DNA of 64,000 bases from CAZQBY01 sp964592405 [NCBI: uncultured archaeon] (GCA_964592405.1 CAZQBY010000001.1:18459-82458); one strand, 5' to 3'. Counted from the stretch's first letter, positions 34,741-44,089 are shown. Numbers and translations: made by a program. The notes: generated by a model from the sequence alone, not told the origin.

Positions 34741-35388
34741 TCATTGATACATCTCTGGATTATAGCCACCCATAAGCTCAGAGAAATCCTTTGGAACCAC
34801 TCCCGGCGGTAGCTGGAACTCACTGTCTGGTATATCGCCTGTAACCTGGCAGTCCAGGGTTGTCCCTTCTGGCAGATTCTGGAGCCCCTCTCTTATCTCA
34901 TCCGGCATCGGGATATCAATAGTTGCGGTCTCAGGAGTCATTATATACCAATCAGATCCCATCGCGGGCATCTGCATATAGACATTTGTTCCATCTGTTA
35001 TTACTGTAAACTCCATCCCCATCGTGGAACTCTCCGCTCTCATCTTCGGAGCCTCTATCTTCATATCTATGGTCGTTGTTGTGCCTGCTAGGTTTGGATC
35101 TCCGGACGCCACACCCATATCAATAGTCATCGTGCATAGGACTGGCATCCCTGCAGAGAGCGCTGCAGCCACGTCATTGCCTATTGGGGTACTGGGCTGT
35201 TCGGCACTAGACGGCCCGGTGCTAGGTGATTCTGTAGTCGGTTTTGGGCTTGCGCCCTCCGGGGCTGCTCCCGGGTAGGCTGGAAGGGTCTGCCGTCCAC
35301 CACCACCCATGAGCAGGGCAGCAGCCACGATTACGATAACAACAACTGCCAAAACAACCACCAATATAATTGTCTGATTTTTCTCCAT
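34741..35388 (-). CDS. Anchored surface protein, paralogue 3 of 3, with Pro/Ser/Thr linker
   Basis: 215 residues. The anchor is IILVVVLAVVVIVIVAAALL. A Pro/Ser/Thr/Gly-rich linker of about 40 residues (GAAPEGASPKPTTESPSTGP) is a likely O-glycosylation region. The exported domain has MPVLCTMTIDMGVASGDPNL, EAPKMRAESSTMGMEFTVIT, TNVYMQMPAMGSDWYIMTP and LDCQVTGDIPDSEFQLPPGV. Longest of the three and probably first transcribed. The promoter region is shared with divergent ychF. Confidence 0.78.
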   Translation of the reverse strand: MEKNQTIILVVVLAVVVIVIVAAALLMGGGGRQTLPAYPGAAPEGASPKPTTESPSTGPSSAEQPSTPIGNDVAAALSAGMPVLCTMTIDMGVASGDPNLAGTTTTIDMKIEAPKMRAESSTMGMEFTVITDGTNVYMQMPAMGSDWYIMTPETATIDIPMPDEIREGLQNLPEGTTLDCQVTGDIPDSEFQLPPGVVPKDFSELMGGYNPEMYQ

Positions 35389-35452
35389 TTTAAATCCCGT
35401 TTTGTGGTCTCTCTAACTGAAGGTTTAATAAAAATACCTCTCTAACATAGTC

Positions 35453-36643
35453 ATGCAGATCGGCATTGTGGGGGCGCCAAACCAGGGCAAGAGTACTCTT
35501 TTCAACGCACTTACGCAGGCCGGAGCGGAGACTGCCCCCTATCCTTTCACAACCATAAAGGCCAATCAGGGGGTTGGTTTCCTGAGGGTCAGGTGTCCTT
35601 GTGTGGACTTTGGAGTAAAATGTAATCCCAAGCATGGATACTGCAGGGCAGGAGAGCGTTTTGTCCCGGTGACACTGCTTGATGTTGCAGGCCTTGTTCC
35701 TGGCGCCCACAAGGGCAGGGGTCTTGGCAACCAGTTCTTGGACAATCTACGCCAAGCTTCAGCCCTTATCCACGTGGTGGATGTTAGCGGGTCTACGAAC
35801 TCACATGGCGAGAAGGTTGCCAGAGGCAGTTATGATCCTGCAGAGACCATCAGGTTCTTGGAGGAGGAGATAGATCTCTGGTTTTTCGGCATCCTTGAGA
35901 AGAACTGGGATAAATTTTCCCGTAAGGTGAAACAAGAGAACAAAAAACTGACTGAACAAATTGCCATCCAGTTTACAGGCTTGGGAGTCAAAGAAGCACA
36001 AGTGGAAAGGGCTCTTCACGAGACCAGGCTTCCGGATGACCCAACAATATGGGGCAAGAGCGATCTTATCGGATTTGCGACACGATTGCGGGAGATAAGC
36101 AAGCCCATGCTCATAGCAGCCAACAAGATAGATATAGAGGGTGCGCAGGAAAATTATGAGCGGCTTACTATGGAATTTCCCAACTATCAGATAATTCCGG
36201 TCTCGGCTGAAAGCGAGCTGGCCCTGCGGAATGCAGCCAAGGCGGGAATAATAGATTATATTCCAGGAGACCTCCGATTCAGAATAAATGACAAGTCCGG
36301 GCTTGACGAGAAGCAAAGGCATGGTCTAGACTTTCTTAAGCACTTTCTTGAGATTCACAAAAAAACAGGTGTTCAGGAGGTCCTAAATATGGCAGTCTTT
36401 GATCTGCTGAAATATATAGTAGTCTACCCGGTAGGGCAAAAACTGGCTGACAAGGATGGCAACATACTCCCGGATGCCTATCTCATGCCTCCGGATACCA
36501 CTGCCTTGGATTTCGCCTACACTCTTCATACAGAATTCGGAGACAATTTTGTCGCTGCAATCGACATGCGAACCAAGAACAAGGTAGGCAAGGATCATGT
36601 TTTGAAGGATGGCGATGTCATAGAGCTCATCTGTGGCAGATGA
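35453..36643 (+). CDS. ychF: Obg-family GTPase, YchF/OLA1 type
   Basis: 396 residues. G1 is GAPNQGKSTLF, switch I is APYPFTTIKANQG, G3 is LLDVAGLVPGAHKGRGLGNQ and G4 is ANKIDI. A coiled-coil insert interrupts the G domain, and the C-terminus is a TGS domain (LDFAYTLHTEFGDNFVAAID). NQGKS instead of NVGKS is normal in archaeal members. The family binds ribosomes and hydrolyses ATP or GTP; its role is in translation or stress. Confidence 0.93.
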   Translation: MQIGIVGAPNQGKSTLFNALTQAGAETAPYPFTTIKANQGVGFLRVRCPCVDFGVKCNPKHGYCRAGERFVPVTLLDVAGLVPGAHKGRGLGNQFLDNLRQASALIHVVDVSGSTNSHGEKVARGSYDPAETIRFLEEEIDLWFFGILEKNWDKFSRKVKQENKKLTEQIAIQFTGLGVKEAQVERALHETRLPDDPTIWGKSDLIGFATRLREISKPMLIAANKIDIEGAQENYERLTMEFPNYQIIPVSAESELALRNAAKAGIIDYIPGDLRFRINDKSGLDEKQRHGLDFLKHFLEIHKKTGVQEVLNMAVFDLLKYIVVYPVGQKLADKDGNILPDAYLMPPDTTALDFAYTLHTEFGDNFVAAIDMRTKNKVGKDHVLKDGDVIELICGR

Positions 36644-36722
36644 CTGCCGTAATATGGGTACTAACCCCGGTTGATTTGGGTTGATTTGAATTGATTTATA
36701 CGATCTATGTACGATTTAAATA

Positions 36723-36743
36723 GTTATACCACTAAAGTATAAC
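36723..36743 (+). promoter_or_regulatory. Palindromic operator abutting the vapB start
   Basis: GTTATAC-7 nt-GTATAAC is a perfect 7-bp inverted repeat ending at the base before the ATG (36744). TTTAAATA at 36716-36723 is a TATA-like box, and three TTGATTT direct repeats lie at 36671-36697. AbrB/MazE-type antitoxins bind such palindromes, so VapB autorepression is the simplest reading. Confidence 0.7.
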
Positions 36744-37022
36744 ATGGGGTTTGTAACCGTGAATTCCAAGAGCTTGGTAGTTATACCCAAGTCTGTCCGG
36801 GAGCAGTGTGGCATCACTCCCGGTGAAAAGCTCAAGGTATCCTACGATGCGGAGCAGAATGCCATAATCATGCGCAAGATAGATGACATTAGGGATCTCA
36901 GCGAGGCAATTTGCGGAATATGGGCCGACAACAAATTCAAACTTGAGGAGGTAAGGGAAACTGCAGATGAACGACTTGAGAAACTACTTAAAAACAAGCT
37001 TCAACAAAAGCGTTTTGTTTGA
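36744..37022 (+). CDS. vapB: VapB-type antitoxin, SpoVT/AbrB domain
   Basis: 92 residues. Residues 3-46 are a swapped-hairpin AbrB/MazE DNA-binding domain (VTVNSKSLVVIPKSVREQCG; GEKLKVSYDAEQNAIIMR). The C-terminal 45 residues are a charged helix expected to neutralise VapC. The frame overlaps vapC by 56 nt, a typical coupled toxin-antitoxin layout. Confidence 0.88.
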   Translation: MGFVTVNSKSLVVIPKSVREQCGITPGEKLKVSYDAEQNAIIMRKIDDIRDLSEAICGIWADNKFKLEEVRETADERLEKLLKNKLQQKRFV

Positions 37023-37386
37023 CACGGGCCTGATTGTCGATTTCCTGGTCGGGGATCCGAAGACCCGGCTCTTCTTCGAGGACTTTGTTTTTTCTGGTCA
37101 TCTGACACCAGTCATATCGGCCCAGACTGTCTGTGAGCTGTTCGCGGCCGCGCGCAATACCAAGGAGGAAAGCCACCTAAATTACTGGCTCACCAATGTT
37201 TTTGATGTGGTTGAAATCACATATGAGATAGGCAAGCGGGCAGGCCTGATGAAGAGGAACAGCGGGATCTATCTGGGAGATGCCATAATAGCTTCGACTT
37301 CCATACTGCTTGGCATTCCACTGGTCACCACAAGACCGGAGCTCTATCGCAAGACAGACATCAGAATATTCAGGCCTTACTCTTAG
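36967..37386 (+). CDS. vapC: PIN-domain ribonuclease toxin VapC
   Basis: 139 residues. PIN acidic residues appear in order: VLFDTGLIVDFLVGD (first Asp), ISAQTVCELFAAAR (Glu), YLGDAIIASTSILLGIPLV (Asp), then TTRPELY where most PIN proteins have TxNxxxF. Such toxins cleave RNA, often tRNA or rRNA. It is preceded by and overlaps vapB. The last Asp/Asn position being Pro/Glu is a small deviation. Confidence 0.9.
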   Translation: MNDLRNYLKTSFNKSVLFDTGLIVDFLVGDPKTRLFFEDFVFSGHLTPVISAQTVCELFAAARNTKEESHLNYWLTNVFDVVEITYEIGKRAGLMKRNSGIYLGDAIIASTSILLGIPLVTTRPELYRKTDIRIFRPYS

Positions 37387-37439
37387 TTTTTTCCCAAGAG
37401 TTGCTTTTTAAGCCTTGCGCATTAATTAATCAACCCAAA

Positions 37440-37766
37440 ATGGCACTCGAGCAGATATGGGAAATTATAGTCTGGATAGTCCAGTTTGCTATAATACTCT
37501 TCCCGCTTGTTTATCTCCTTGACCTCATACGAAGCAGGATAGAAACAAAAACCATGCTACATAAGGTCATGCTCATATTCTTCATGAGCCTCCTGCTCTC
37601 ACTGGCCGTTTATCCGTTCATTGCTATGTTGGGAGAGTACATCCTTCTCTTGGAATACAACCTTGACATCAGCCTGACGCTCTTTGACTCAGACATCGGG
37701 ACATATCTTGTGGTCCTGCTGTTTGTCTTTATAATTTATCTCATCGTTTTCAACAAGACAAAGTGA
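37440..37766 (+). CDS. Small three-helix membrane protein
   Basis: 108 residues from the ATG at 37440 (MALEQIWEIIVWIVQFAI). Three hydrophobic helices: IVQFAIILFPLVYLLDLI, VMLIFFMSLLLSLAVYPF and YLVVLLFVFIIYLIVF. The stop TGA overlaps the ATG of the 1543-aa gene (TGATG), so the two are coupled. It may help assemble or anchor the large product. No family recognised. Confidence 0.78.
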   Translation: MALEQIWEIIVWIVQFAIILFPLVYLLDLIRSRIETKTMLHKVMLIFFMSLLLSLAVYPFIAMLGEYILLLEYNLDISLTLFDSDIGTYLVVLLFVFIIYLIVFNKTK

Positions 37767-40700
37767 TGAGAAGGTTATGGACCTCGCTGGTCCTAGCGGT
37801 TTTACTTATAAGTAGCTTCCCTGTCAGTCTAGCTCAGGAGCCGCCTGCCCCTGCCGACGTCCACTCATTCGAATGTGGTATAGGCAAGCTGACGCATGAG
37901 GAAATCAAGACCCTCTACAAGGAGCTGTATGGTGAGAGTTTCCAGAGCCGGGTTGAGGTGGGGCCAAGTCCGACGCACTCCCTAGAGCAGAATGTAAAGG
38001 AGGTTCTGAAGCGCACGCCACAGCAGATAATAGAGGAATTCAGGAACAGGACCAATCCAAATGCTAAAAACAGTGTCATAGGCGAGAACGAGATAGGCAC
38101 ACCTGATGGAAAGCTCAAGTTCGATTATGCCGGAGGGTGTGTAAGCTGTCAGTACTTTCCATTCACTTCCGGGACCGACACCCCGTATTTTGCCTGCACT
38201 AAGGACCTAACAACACGAGTAAGCTACTGTGAGAAGGGCATCGACCGGTGTGCGGAAAATGTCACCAACCAGAGTACCCCCCTTGCGGGCCTCTTCGGTG
38301 TTCTCAGCGGACCGGATCATGACAACCTGATGGCCATTGACGATTTCAAATTCTATGAGAGAAACGGTGCATTTGCACCTACCGATTACCACACCCTTGT
38401 CTATTCCAACCTCCAGAAGATTTATGACAACTATCTGCCAATTGCGACTGTGGTCTCAATATTCGTTCCAAATCCTGTGGGAATAGCCAGCCGAATCAAG
38501 AAGGGTGTAGGAGCTCTCGTAACTTGGGTCAAAACTATAGGACGTAGCCAAGTAGTCAAAACAGCTGCCAAAGTCGGCAGGACTCTTCCCTATTTTGGCT
38601 CCCGGGGCTCTCAGATACTGGCCACAAACCGTTATCTGGTTAAGGCTTTTGGACAGGCTGACGAGTTAATAAGTGCAACTGGCGGAGCATCGGGAGTAGC
38701 AGATGATGTGGTGAGGGAAGCAGCCGAAGCAGTTGTCAGGTTGCAGGACGATTTTGCCCGACCGGCTGCCGAAGTCTTCAGCAGATTTACAGAGAAACCG
38801 GTCAGCCATGTGGATGAAACCCTCTTCAATAATATATTCCAGCAGCAGGCCGCAGAGGCTCTACAGACAAAGCAGGGCAGCCAGCTCCTGAAGGAGCTCT
38901 ACGAACATTATGCAGCGCAGAACCTTGCCGAGGTTGAGGCCGCCTCCCTGAGGTCTATCGTAGTCAGAGGTTTTCAGGAAGGGCGTGTATCAGAAGATGT
39001 AGCCCGCGAGGTGCTTGAAGCGATAGGGGCGAGTACCAGCAAAACACTCGACAGGAGTCTGTCAATATTAGATGATCTTGCTAGGGGCTCAGTTGGGACT
39101 GCTGATGCAGAAGGGGCTATTGCCAGCATAATACGCTCTGCTGGTATGTGGCAGCCCGCCGGAGGTGAAACTGCTGAAATGGCAGCCAGGAACCTGATCA
39201 GCGGCTATACAAGTATATATCGGAGTGGAGGGAAAGATGCAGCTGAATCATTTGCCAAAAATGTGCTTAGAGGCTATGGAATAACCCCTGGTCAGATAGA
39301 CGATATATTGAAAAGTTCGGCAGATAGTTTTGCAAAAGAGGCAGAACTCGCCCTAAGGAGAAATCTAAAGGCTACAGAGAAAATAGGTGATATAGAAAGT
39401 ATTGGGGCTGCAAAGCAGGGGAAGCTAAAGAAACTGCAAAACCTGTTGTTGGGGACTACAAAAACAAAGACATCAACATTCCTCAGAGGGATAGTGTATA
39501 AAGCCGGATTTATCTACTACCTTGGTCACTCCCCTGGCGAGAATATCGGCTCCCAGCAGATGGTATTCTCAGTCAGTCCCACAGCAAAAGGCAAGGCAGC
39601 AATAAGAGAATACCTTGATGAAGAGCCGCCATATGTTGACATACTCTCTCATCAGTCCTCCTATCTGGAGGGGTGGCATAAGCTACTCAGCTATATCCAT
39701 ATACCTGATTTTTTTGAAAACTGGCTGAGTTTTCTCCAAGCCAGGTTCTCCGGACTAACAGGAAAGCGGTTCGGGGAGAGTCCGGAAGTGGAGAAAATTG
39801 AGCTGGAGTCCAAGTGTAGGGATGATATGTACAAGGTCAAGGATACGGCTTGGACATTCCGGAGCGGTAAGGGTGATGAAAGGTTTGTATTATCTCCGGG
39901 AACCCTGAGGATGTCCCTGTCGGGCGATGTCATGGTTCTAGAGTCGGATGGGAGTGCCCACAGCTATACAACTGAAATCGAAAGGGCAGGGTGTCTTCCG
40001 ACCATAATCCTAAAGACGCATGGGGTCGATATAACATCAGAGATATGGAAGAGCAGGGATGTATCGATAGACGGTCTCAAGAACCTAATGAGCTCCCTGG
40101 GCGGTAGGAGAGGTCCTGCGAGCATTGAGCGAACGGGTGAGGGTGTTCATTTCGGAGATTACCTCAGTCCGCCAGACGATGAAGTCAGATGTGCCATGTT
40201 TGATATGAGTTCATGGAAGAATGCAATGAGCTCGGCAGGATTTGGCCTGCTCGCCCAGACCCTGCCCTTGGTGGATCTGGCTACGGCACCATTCCTGTCA
40301 AAACATATGGGTGAGTGTATAGACAAGGACTACTGGGTCCATATGACAGTCATGGATGAGCAGGGCACATTGGATCTGATAGAGGATCTGTTTTCGGGGG
40401 CAGAATCTCAGGAGGTTGAGAAACTGAACTCCACGGAAAGTTCAACAGCGCCTTCTCCGGCCGGGGCCACAGTTGCTGTTACGGGCGAGGTGGCACAAAA
40501 GACTATGGAGGGTGGACAGGACTCTCGGGGCGGATATCCGACAGGAGCCGTTTCTGGTTCGCTGGTCATTGGCGGAGAAGAAAAAGAAAAGAAAACCGTA
40601 GCATATGCTGGCTCAGTACAGGGCTTCCTGAGCAAATTTGCGAATATGGGTGTTGCAGCCAAAGACTACGTTGAGAGGACTCTGAGGGAACAGGAGCTCA

Positions 40701-42397
40701 AACGGCTGAACAAGAACACCTTTTGGTTTAGGGGAGAGTACCCAAATGGTTTCTATGGGGCGCTGAAGATAAAGAACTGCTGCTATATATTCTTTGCCGG
40801 GAAATCCATTCAGCTGCCCATGGATACTGAAGTCAGGGAGAGGGCGATGGTTGACAACCTTGCTCCCGGTGAGAAGAAAAAGACAGTAGTCAAGATAACC
40901 AAGGAGGATGATGGGACGCCCACCTTGGAGATTGAGAAGGTGGACAAAGATGGAAAGAAGCGCACTGTCCTAAAGAAGACGGATGATATGCTGCGCCCAC
41001 AGGTTGACCAGCCAAAGACCGGAACTGTAATTCCAAGAAAGGTCAGTGAGATAGTATATGACCCGGAGAGCAGGGATATATTGTTCAGAAGCACCCTAGG
41101 GGGAGCATCCCCAACAGGGCAACTGCGTGCGGGTGATTATGGCAGCAGTTCGAAGGTAACAGAGGTGATAGACTGCATAACCAACTACCTAAATGGCATC
41201 CTCATGAAACATTATTCTCCGTTGGAACATGACCGTGCCCTTGCTGAGCTGGGGGGAATAACTCGGATAGTTCTAGATAACGGCATCCAGATAGAGAAGA
41301 AGGGTGAGAGATTTATACTTGCAAGCCCATCAGGCATAGGTTCGGGTTCAAATCTTGAGATACGCATGGACAGGATGGTAATTCTGGACGGTCTGGAGCT
41401 AGACAAAATCAAGATAATGCACACAGAGCGGGGACAACTCATGTGGCTTGCAGACAAGAACAAACTTGTAGTATGGCTCTATAAACTCGGCGAGGAGAAA
41501 GCGACCAAATTTGAGATAGATGAGAGGGAGACCGAAAAACTGCAGGAGGAAATAGACTCAGATGATGACGGCCTCACTGACTCAGAGGAATACGCCCTTG
41601 GAACAGATCCAAATGATCCTGACAGCGATGATGATGGCATACCAGATGGGGAGGAGGATGAAGACGGCGATGGCACACCCAATGCTGAGGAGATAGTCTG
41701 TAACTTCCATGGCTTTATGCTGGATCTCGGCCCAGACCTGAGGGAATACATGAACATGATAGGCCCTGTGCTGTCATTCGAAACAACAGACCACACAGTA
41801 ACATTCATAGCTGATGACAGCACTGGAACCTGCAGAAAGTATATAAGGATGTGTAACCGTGCTACAGGAGTTTGTGAGGATCCTGAGGAGATATCCAATG
41901 TTCAGGTGGCAGCCAATACAATAAGCATAACAACAACCGAGAATCACCTAAAGCTCTTGGAGGTAGGTCTGGACTCCAAAGGTAAACCTACTCTCAAATC
42001 AGTCCATAAGGACGAGAAAGGCAATATAGTCCAGGATGGGGAGACATTTGGCCCGGATGTTATAGAGAAGCTCCGGGGCACAAAGGGCGTTGGCGTTTAT
42101 GATCCGGATACTGGGAGGTGGACATTCTACAATGGTTTTGACATACCACGGGATCCGCGCTACAAGGATGGCATGACGCTGGCACCAACATACAACAACT
42201 CGCCCACCATCATGCCGGGTAATGTAATGGGTGAACCCCCAAAGACAGAAACGGCTAGCACCCAGACACTTCTGGCCGAACTTCCTTGGTCTCCTACCGG
42301 AAACTGCATGTTCCTGTTCATCGCATTTTTATTGATGGCTGTGTTATTCATACGCAGGAAAAGCATGGGTAAGCCTGTTGGATTATCCAGTAAATAG
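37766..42397 (+). CDS. Giant exported protein (1543 aa), coiled-coil, Ca-binding repeats, C-terminal anchor
   Basis: Signal peptide LWTSLVLAVLLISSFPVSLA, then an N-terminal domain with CVSCQYFPFTSG and a Cys pair. From about residue 250 to 600 follows a long Ala/Glu/Arg-rich helical region. Residues about 640-1260 are mixed domains, including FWFRGEYPNGFYG. At about 1265-1310 is a thrombospondin-type-3-like Asp-rich run (SDDDGLTDSEEYALGTDPND; DSDDDGIPDGEEDEDGDGT) that should bind Ca2+. A Pro/Thr segment and the C-terminal helix MFLFIAFLLMAVLFIRRK anchor it. Probably a cell-surface or contact protein. It sits between two small membrane proteins, upstream of a pilus-type secretion operon. Confidence 0.82.
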   Translation: MRRLWTSLVLAVLLISSFPVSLAQEPPAPADVHSFECGIGKLTHEEIKTLYKELYGESFQSRVEVGPSPTHSLEQNVKEVLKRTPQQIIEEFRNRTNPNAKNSVIGENEIGTPDGKLKFDYAGGCVSCQYFPFTSGTDTPYFACTKDLTTRVSYCEKGIDRCAENVTNQSTPLAGLFGVLSGPDHDNLMAIDDFKFYERNGAFAPTDYHTLVYSNLQKIYDNYLPIATVVSIFVPNPVGIASRIKKGVGALVTWVKTIGRSQVVKTAAKVGRTLPYFGSRGSQILATNRYLVKAFGQADELISATGGASGVADDVVREAAEAVVRLQDDFARPAAEVFSRFTEKPVSHVDETLFNNIFQQQAAEALQTKQGSQLLKELYEHYAAQNLAEVEAASLRSIVVRGFQEGRVSEDVAREVLEAIGASTSKTLDRSLSILDDLARGSVGTADAEGAIASIIRSAGMWQPAGGETAEMAARNLISGYTSIYRSGGKDAAESFAKNVLRGYGITPGQIDDILKSSADSFAKEAELALRRNLKATEKIGDIESIGAAKQGKLKKLQNLLLGTTKTKTSTFLRGIVYKAGFIYYLGHSPGENIGSQQMVFSVSPTAKGKAAIREYLDEEPPYVDILSHQSSYLEGWHKLLSYIHIPDFFENWLSFLQARFSGLTGKRFGESPEVEKIELESKCRDDMYKVKDTAWTFRSGKGDERFVLSPGTLRMSLSGDVMVLESDGSAHSYTTEIERAGCLPTIILKTHGVDITSEIWKSRDVSIDGLKNLMSSLGGRRGPASIERTGEGVHFGDYLSPPDDEVRCAMFDMSSWKNAMSSAGFGLLAQTLPLVDLATAPFLSKHMGECIDKDYWVHMTVMDEQGTLDLIEDLFSGAESQEVEKLNSTESSTAPSPAGATVAVTGEVAQKTMEGGQDSRGGYPTGAVSGSLVIGGEEKEKKTVAYAGSVQGFLSKFANMGVAAKDYVERTLREQELKRLNKNTFWFRGEYPNGFYGALKIKNCCYIFFAGKSIQLPMDTEVRERAMVDNLAPGEKKKTVVKITKEDDGTPTLEIEKVDKDGKKRTVLKKTDDMLRPQVDQPKTGTVIPRKVSEIVYDPESRDILFRSTLGGASPTGQLRAGDYGSSSKVTEVIDCITNYLNGILMKHYSPLEHDRALAELGGITRIVLDNGIQIEKKGERFILASPSGIGSGSNLEIRMDRMVILDGLELDKIKIMHTERGQLMWLADKNKLVVWLYKLGEEKATKFEIDERETEKLQEEIDSDDDGLTDSEEYALGTDPNDPDSDDDGIPDGEEDEDGDGTPNAEEIVCNFHGFMLDLGPDLREYMNMIGPVLSFETTDHTVTFIADDSTGTCRKYIRMCNRATGVCEDPEEISNVQVAANTISITTTENHLKLLEVGLDSKGKPTLKSVHKDEKGNIVQDGETFGPDVIEKLRGTKGVGVYDPDTGRWTFYNGFDIPRDPRYKDGMTLAPTYNNSPTIMPGNVMGEPPKTETASTQTLLAELPWSPTGNCMFLFIAFLLMAVLFIRRKSMGKPVGLSSK

Positions 42398-42423
42398 TGG
42401 GATATTCCCACCACAGAGGAAAA

Positions 42424-42765
42424 ATGGTTCATAGAATGCTCTTGGTCAGGGTTGGAGACAAGTATGTGCATCTTCTCAAGATGTTTGGCGCACTATTTAC
42501 ATTTGCATGCGCGTTCAATGTTCTGAGTGCCGCATATGAGCTAAACCAGGCCCTGAGAACCGGTGATCTGGCATACCCAGCGGCTTCTGTTGGAGATATA
42601 TTCGGCTCATTGACCGGACCCATAGCATCCCTCTTCTTCTGGCTGGGATTCATGATAATAGGGCTGATCCTCTATCGTTCTGACAGGACCTTCCTCCCTC
42701 TGGAAGAGGACATAATTGATTATCCCCCAGAGTCTCCTAGGTCTAGGGCCAAGGCCAAGAAGTGA
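42424..42765 (+). CDS. Small membrane protein
   Basis: 113 residues from the ATG at 42424, preceded by GAGGA as SD; an upstream start at 42397 would overlap the stop of the giant gene. Two or three helices (FGALFTFACAFNVLSAAYEL; IASLFFWLGFMIIGLILYR), then an acidic/basic tail. Third member of the putative operon 37440-42765 and probably a partner of the giant protein. Confidence 0.75.
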   Translation: MVHRMLLVRVGDKYVHLLKMFGALFTFACAFNVLSAAYELNQALRTGDLAYPAASVGDIFGSLTGPIASLFFWLGFMIIGLILYRSDRTFLPLEEDIIDYPPESPRSRAKAKK

Positions 42766-42768
42766 AAA

Positions 42769-43683
42769 ATGTCCAAGATTCTCATAACTGATAAGATTAC
42801 GCCTGATGCTATCTCTGTGTTGAGGGAAAAACATGAGGTGGAAGAGTTTCTGGATTGGAAGCTGGAGGAACTTTTGGAGAAGATAAAAGACTTCGATGCC
42901 TTGGTTGTCAGGAGCCGGACCAAGGTAACAAAAGAGCTCATAGATGCCGGCAAGAAACTCAGGATAATAGCTAGGGCCGGTGCAGGCATTGACAATATTG
43001 ATAAAGATTATGCCGAATCCAAAGGTATTCAGGTATTAAACACCCCCACGGCAAACCTGCTCAGTGTAGCTGAATTGACATTGGGCCTTGCAATAGCGCT
43101 CCTCAGACACATCCCACGCGCTGACAGGGGCATGAGGCAGGGTCTTTGGGAGAAGAAGAAGCTTCGTGGTAGTGAAATATCCGGTAAAAAGTGGGGGATA
43201 ATTGGGTTGGGGAACGTTGGCAGGCTTGTTGTCGGTCTTTTGAAAGGCTTCAATTGTGATATCCTAACCTATGATCCATACGTCTCCAAAGAAACAGCGG
43301 TTGGTCTGGGGGCGAGATCTGTATCCCTTGATGAACTGCTAAGAGAATGCGATATAATCTCCATCCATGTCCCGCTTTTGGATTCCACCCGCGGTCTGAT
43401 AGGAGCTAGGGAACTATCCATGATGAAGGATTCTGCAGTTCTTATAAATACCTCCCGTGGCGGCATAGTGGATGAAAGCGCGCTGTATGAAGCCCTCAGG
43501 AAGAACAAGATAAGAGGAGCTGCACTTGACGTCTTTGAGAATGAACCCCCGGGCGACTCACTACTATTGACTCTGGAAAATACTGTTTATACCTGTCATC
43601 TTGGTGCCAATACCTCAGATGCCCTTGACCGCGTGAGTAAAGAGGTTGCAGAAAAACTTTTAAAGGCTCTGGAACCTGTTTAA
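42769..43683 (+). CDS. serA: D-3-phosphoglycerate dehydrogenase-like 2-hydroxyacid dehydrogenase
   Basis: 304 residues, the short form without ACT domain. NAD motif GIIGLGNVGRLVVGLLKGFN; catalytic Arg in INTSRGGIVDE, Glu in FENEPPGD, His in CHLGANTSDA. IARAGAGIDNIDKDYAESKG and NTPTANLLSVAELTLGLAIA are typical of PGDH. It would oxidise 3-phosphoglycerate for serine synthesis, but other 2-hydroxyacids are possible. Confidence 0.88.
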   Translation: MSKILITDKITPDAISVLREKHEVEEFLDWKLEELLEKIKDFDALVVRSRTKVTKELIDAGKKLRIIARAGAGIDNIDKDYAESKGIQVLNTPTANLLSVAELTLGLAIALLRHIPRADRGMRQGLWEKKKLRGSEISGKKWGIIGLGNVGRLVVGLLKGFNCDILTYDPYVSKETAVGLGARSVSLDELLRECDIISIHVPLLDSTRGLIGARELSMMKDSAVLINTSRGGIVDESALYEALRKNKIRGAALDVFENEPPGDSLLLTLENTVYTCHLGANTSDALDRVSKEVAEKLLKALEPV

Positions 43684-43765
43684 TACCCTTGATGATAGAG
43701 AATCCTGATGATAGTGAGTGTCCAAAGCCCGGTTTTTGTTCCCCAATTCCAAGATTGAGGATAAT

Positions 43766-44089
43766 CTAACGATTATTTTTTAGAGAAATAAATTTTCTCG
43801 TAGCGTCTTCCATTACTCGATGCCAGTTGCTATCCAAACCGAGAGAGCCCCAACCGAGTCCGCATTTTCGAAGTAGATTCCTTACCCACATGCCCAAATC
43901 ATAATGTCTCTTGCTTGACCAGTCATTTTCCTTTTGCATCAACTCCCAAACTTCTAGAAAGGTCTCTTCGGGAATATTTTTTATCAAACAGTTTATAGCC
44001 TTCAACCATTCTTCTTTTGTTATTTTTCCTCTAGGAACCGGCTGGAACCCCTTGGGCAGCCCCTTTATTTTAAGATTTTCCTTTTTCAT
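43766..44089 (-). CDS. Small AT-rich gene, unknown function, possible insertion
   Basis: 107 residues, Trp-rich (EEWLKAINC; FLEVWELMQKENDW; HYDLGMWVRNLLRKCGLG). The HxxLGMWxRN string is faintly like DUF6794-type proteins, but I do not assert this. Codon use is more AT-rich than the neighbours, and the gene is bracketed by direct repeats, so acquisition by insertion is plausible. A TATA-like TTTAAATA is close to the ATG on its own strand. Confidence 0.65.
   Translation of the reverse strand: MKKENLKIKGLPKGFQPVPRGKITKEEWLKAINCLIKNIPEETFLEVWELMQKENDWSSKRHYDLGMWVRNLLRKCGLGWGSLGLDSNWHRVMEDATRKFISLKNNR

Noticed and set aside
36671-36697. CRISPR-like repeat array (TTGATTT x3)
   Set aside because: Repeats are 7 bp at 10-bp spacing, not CRISPR architecture, and no cas genes lie in the window.
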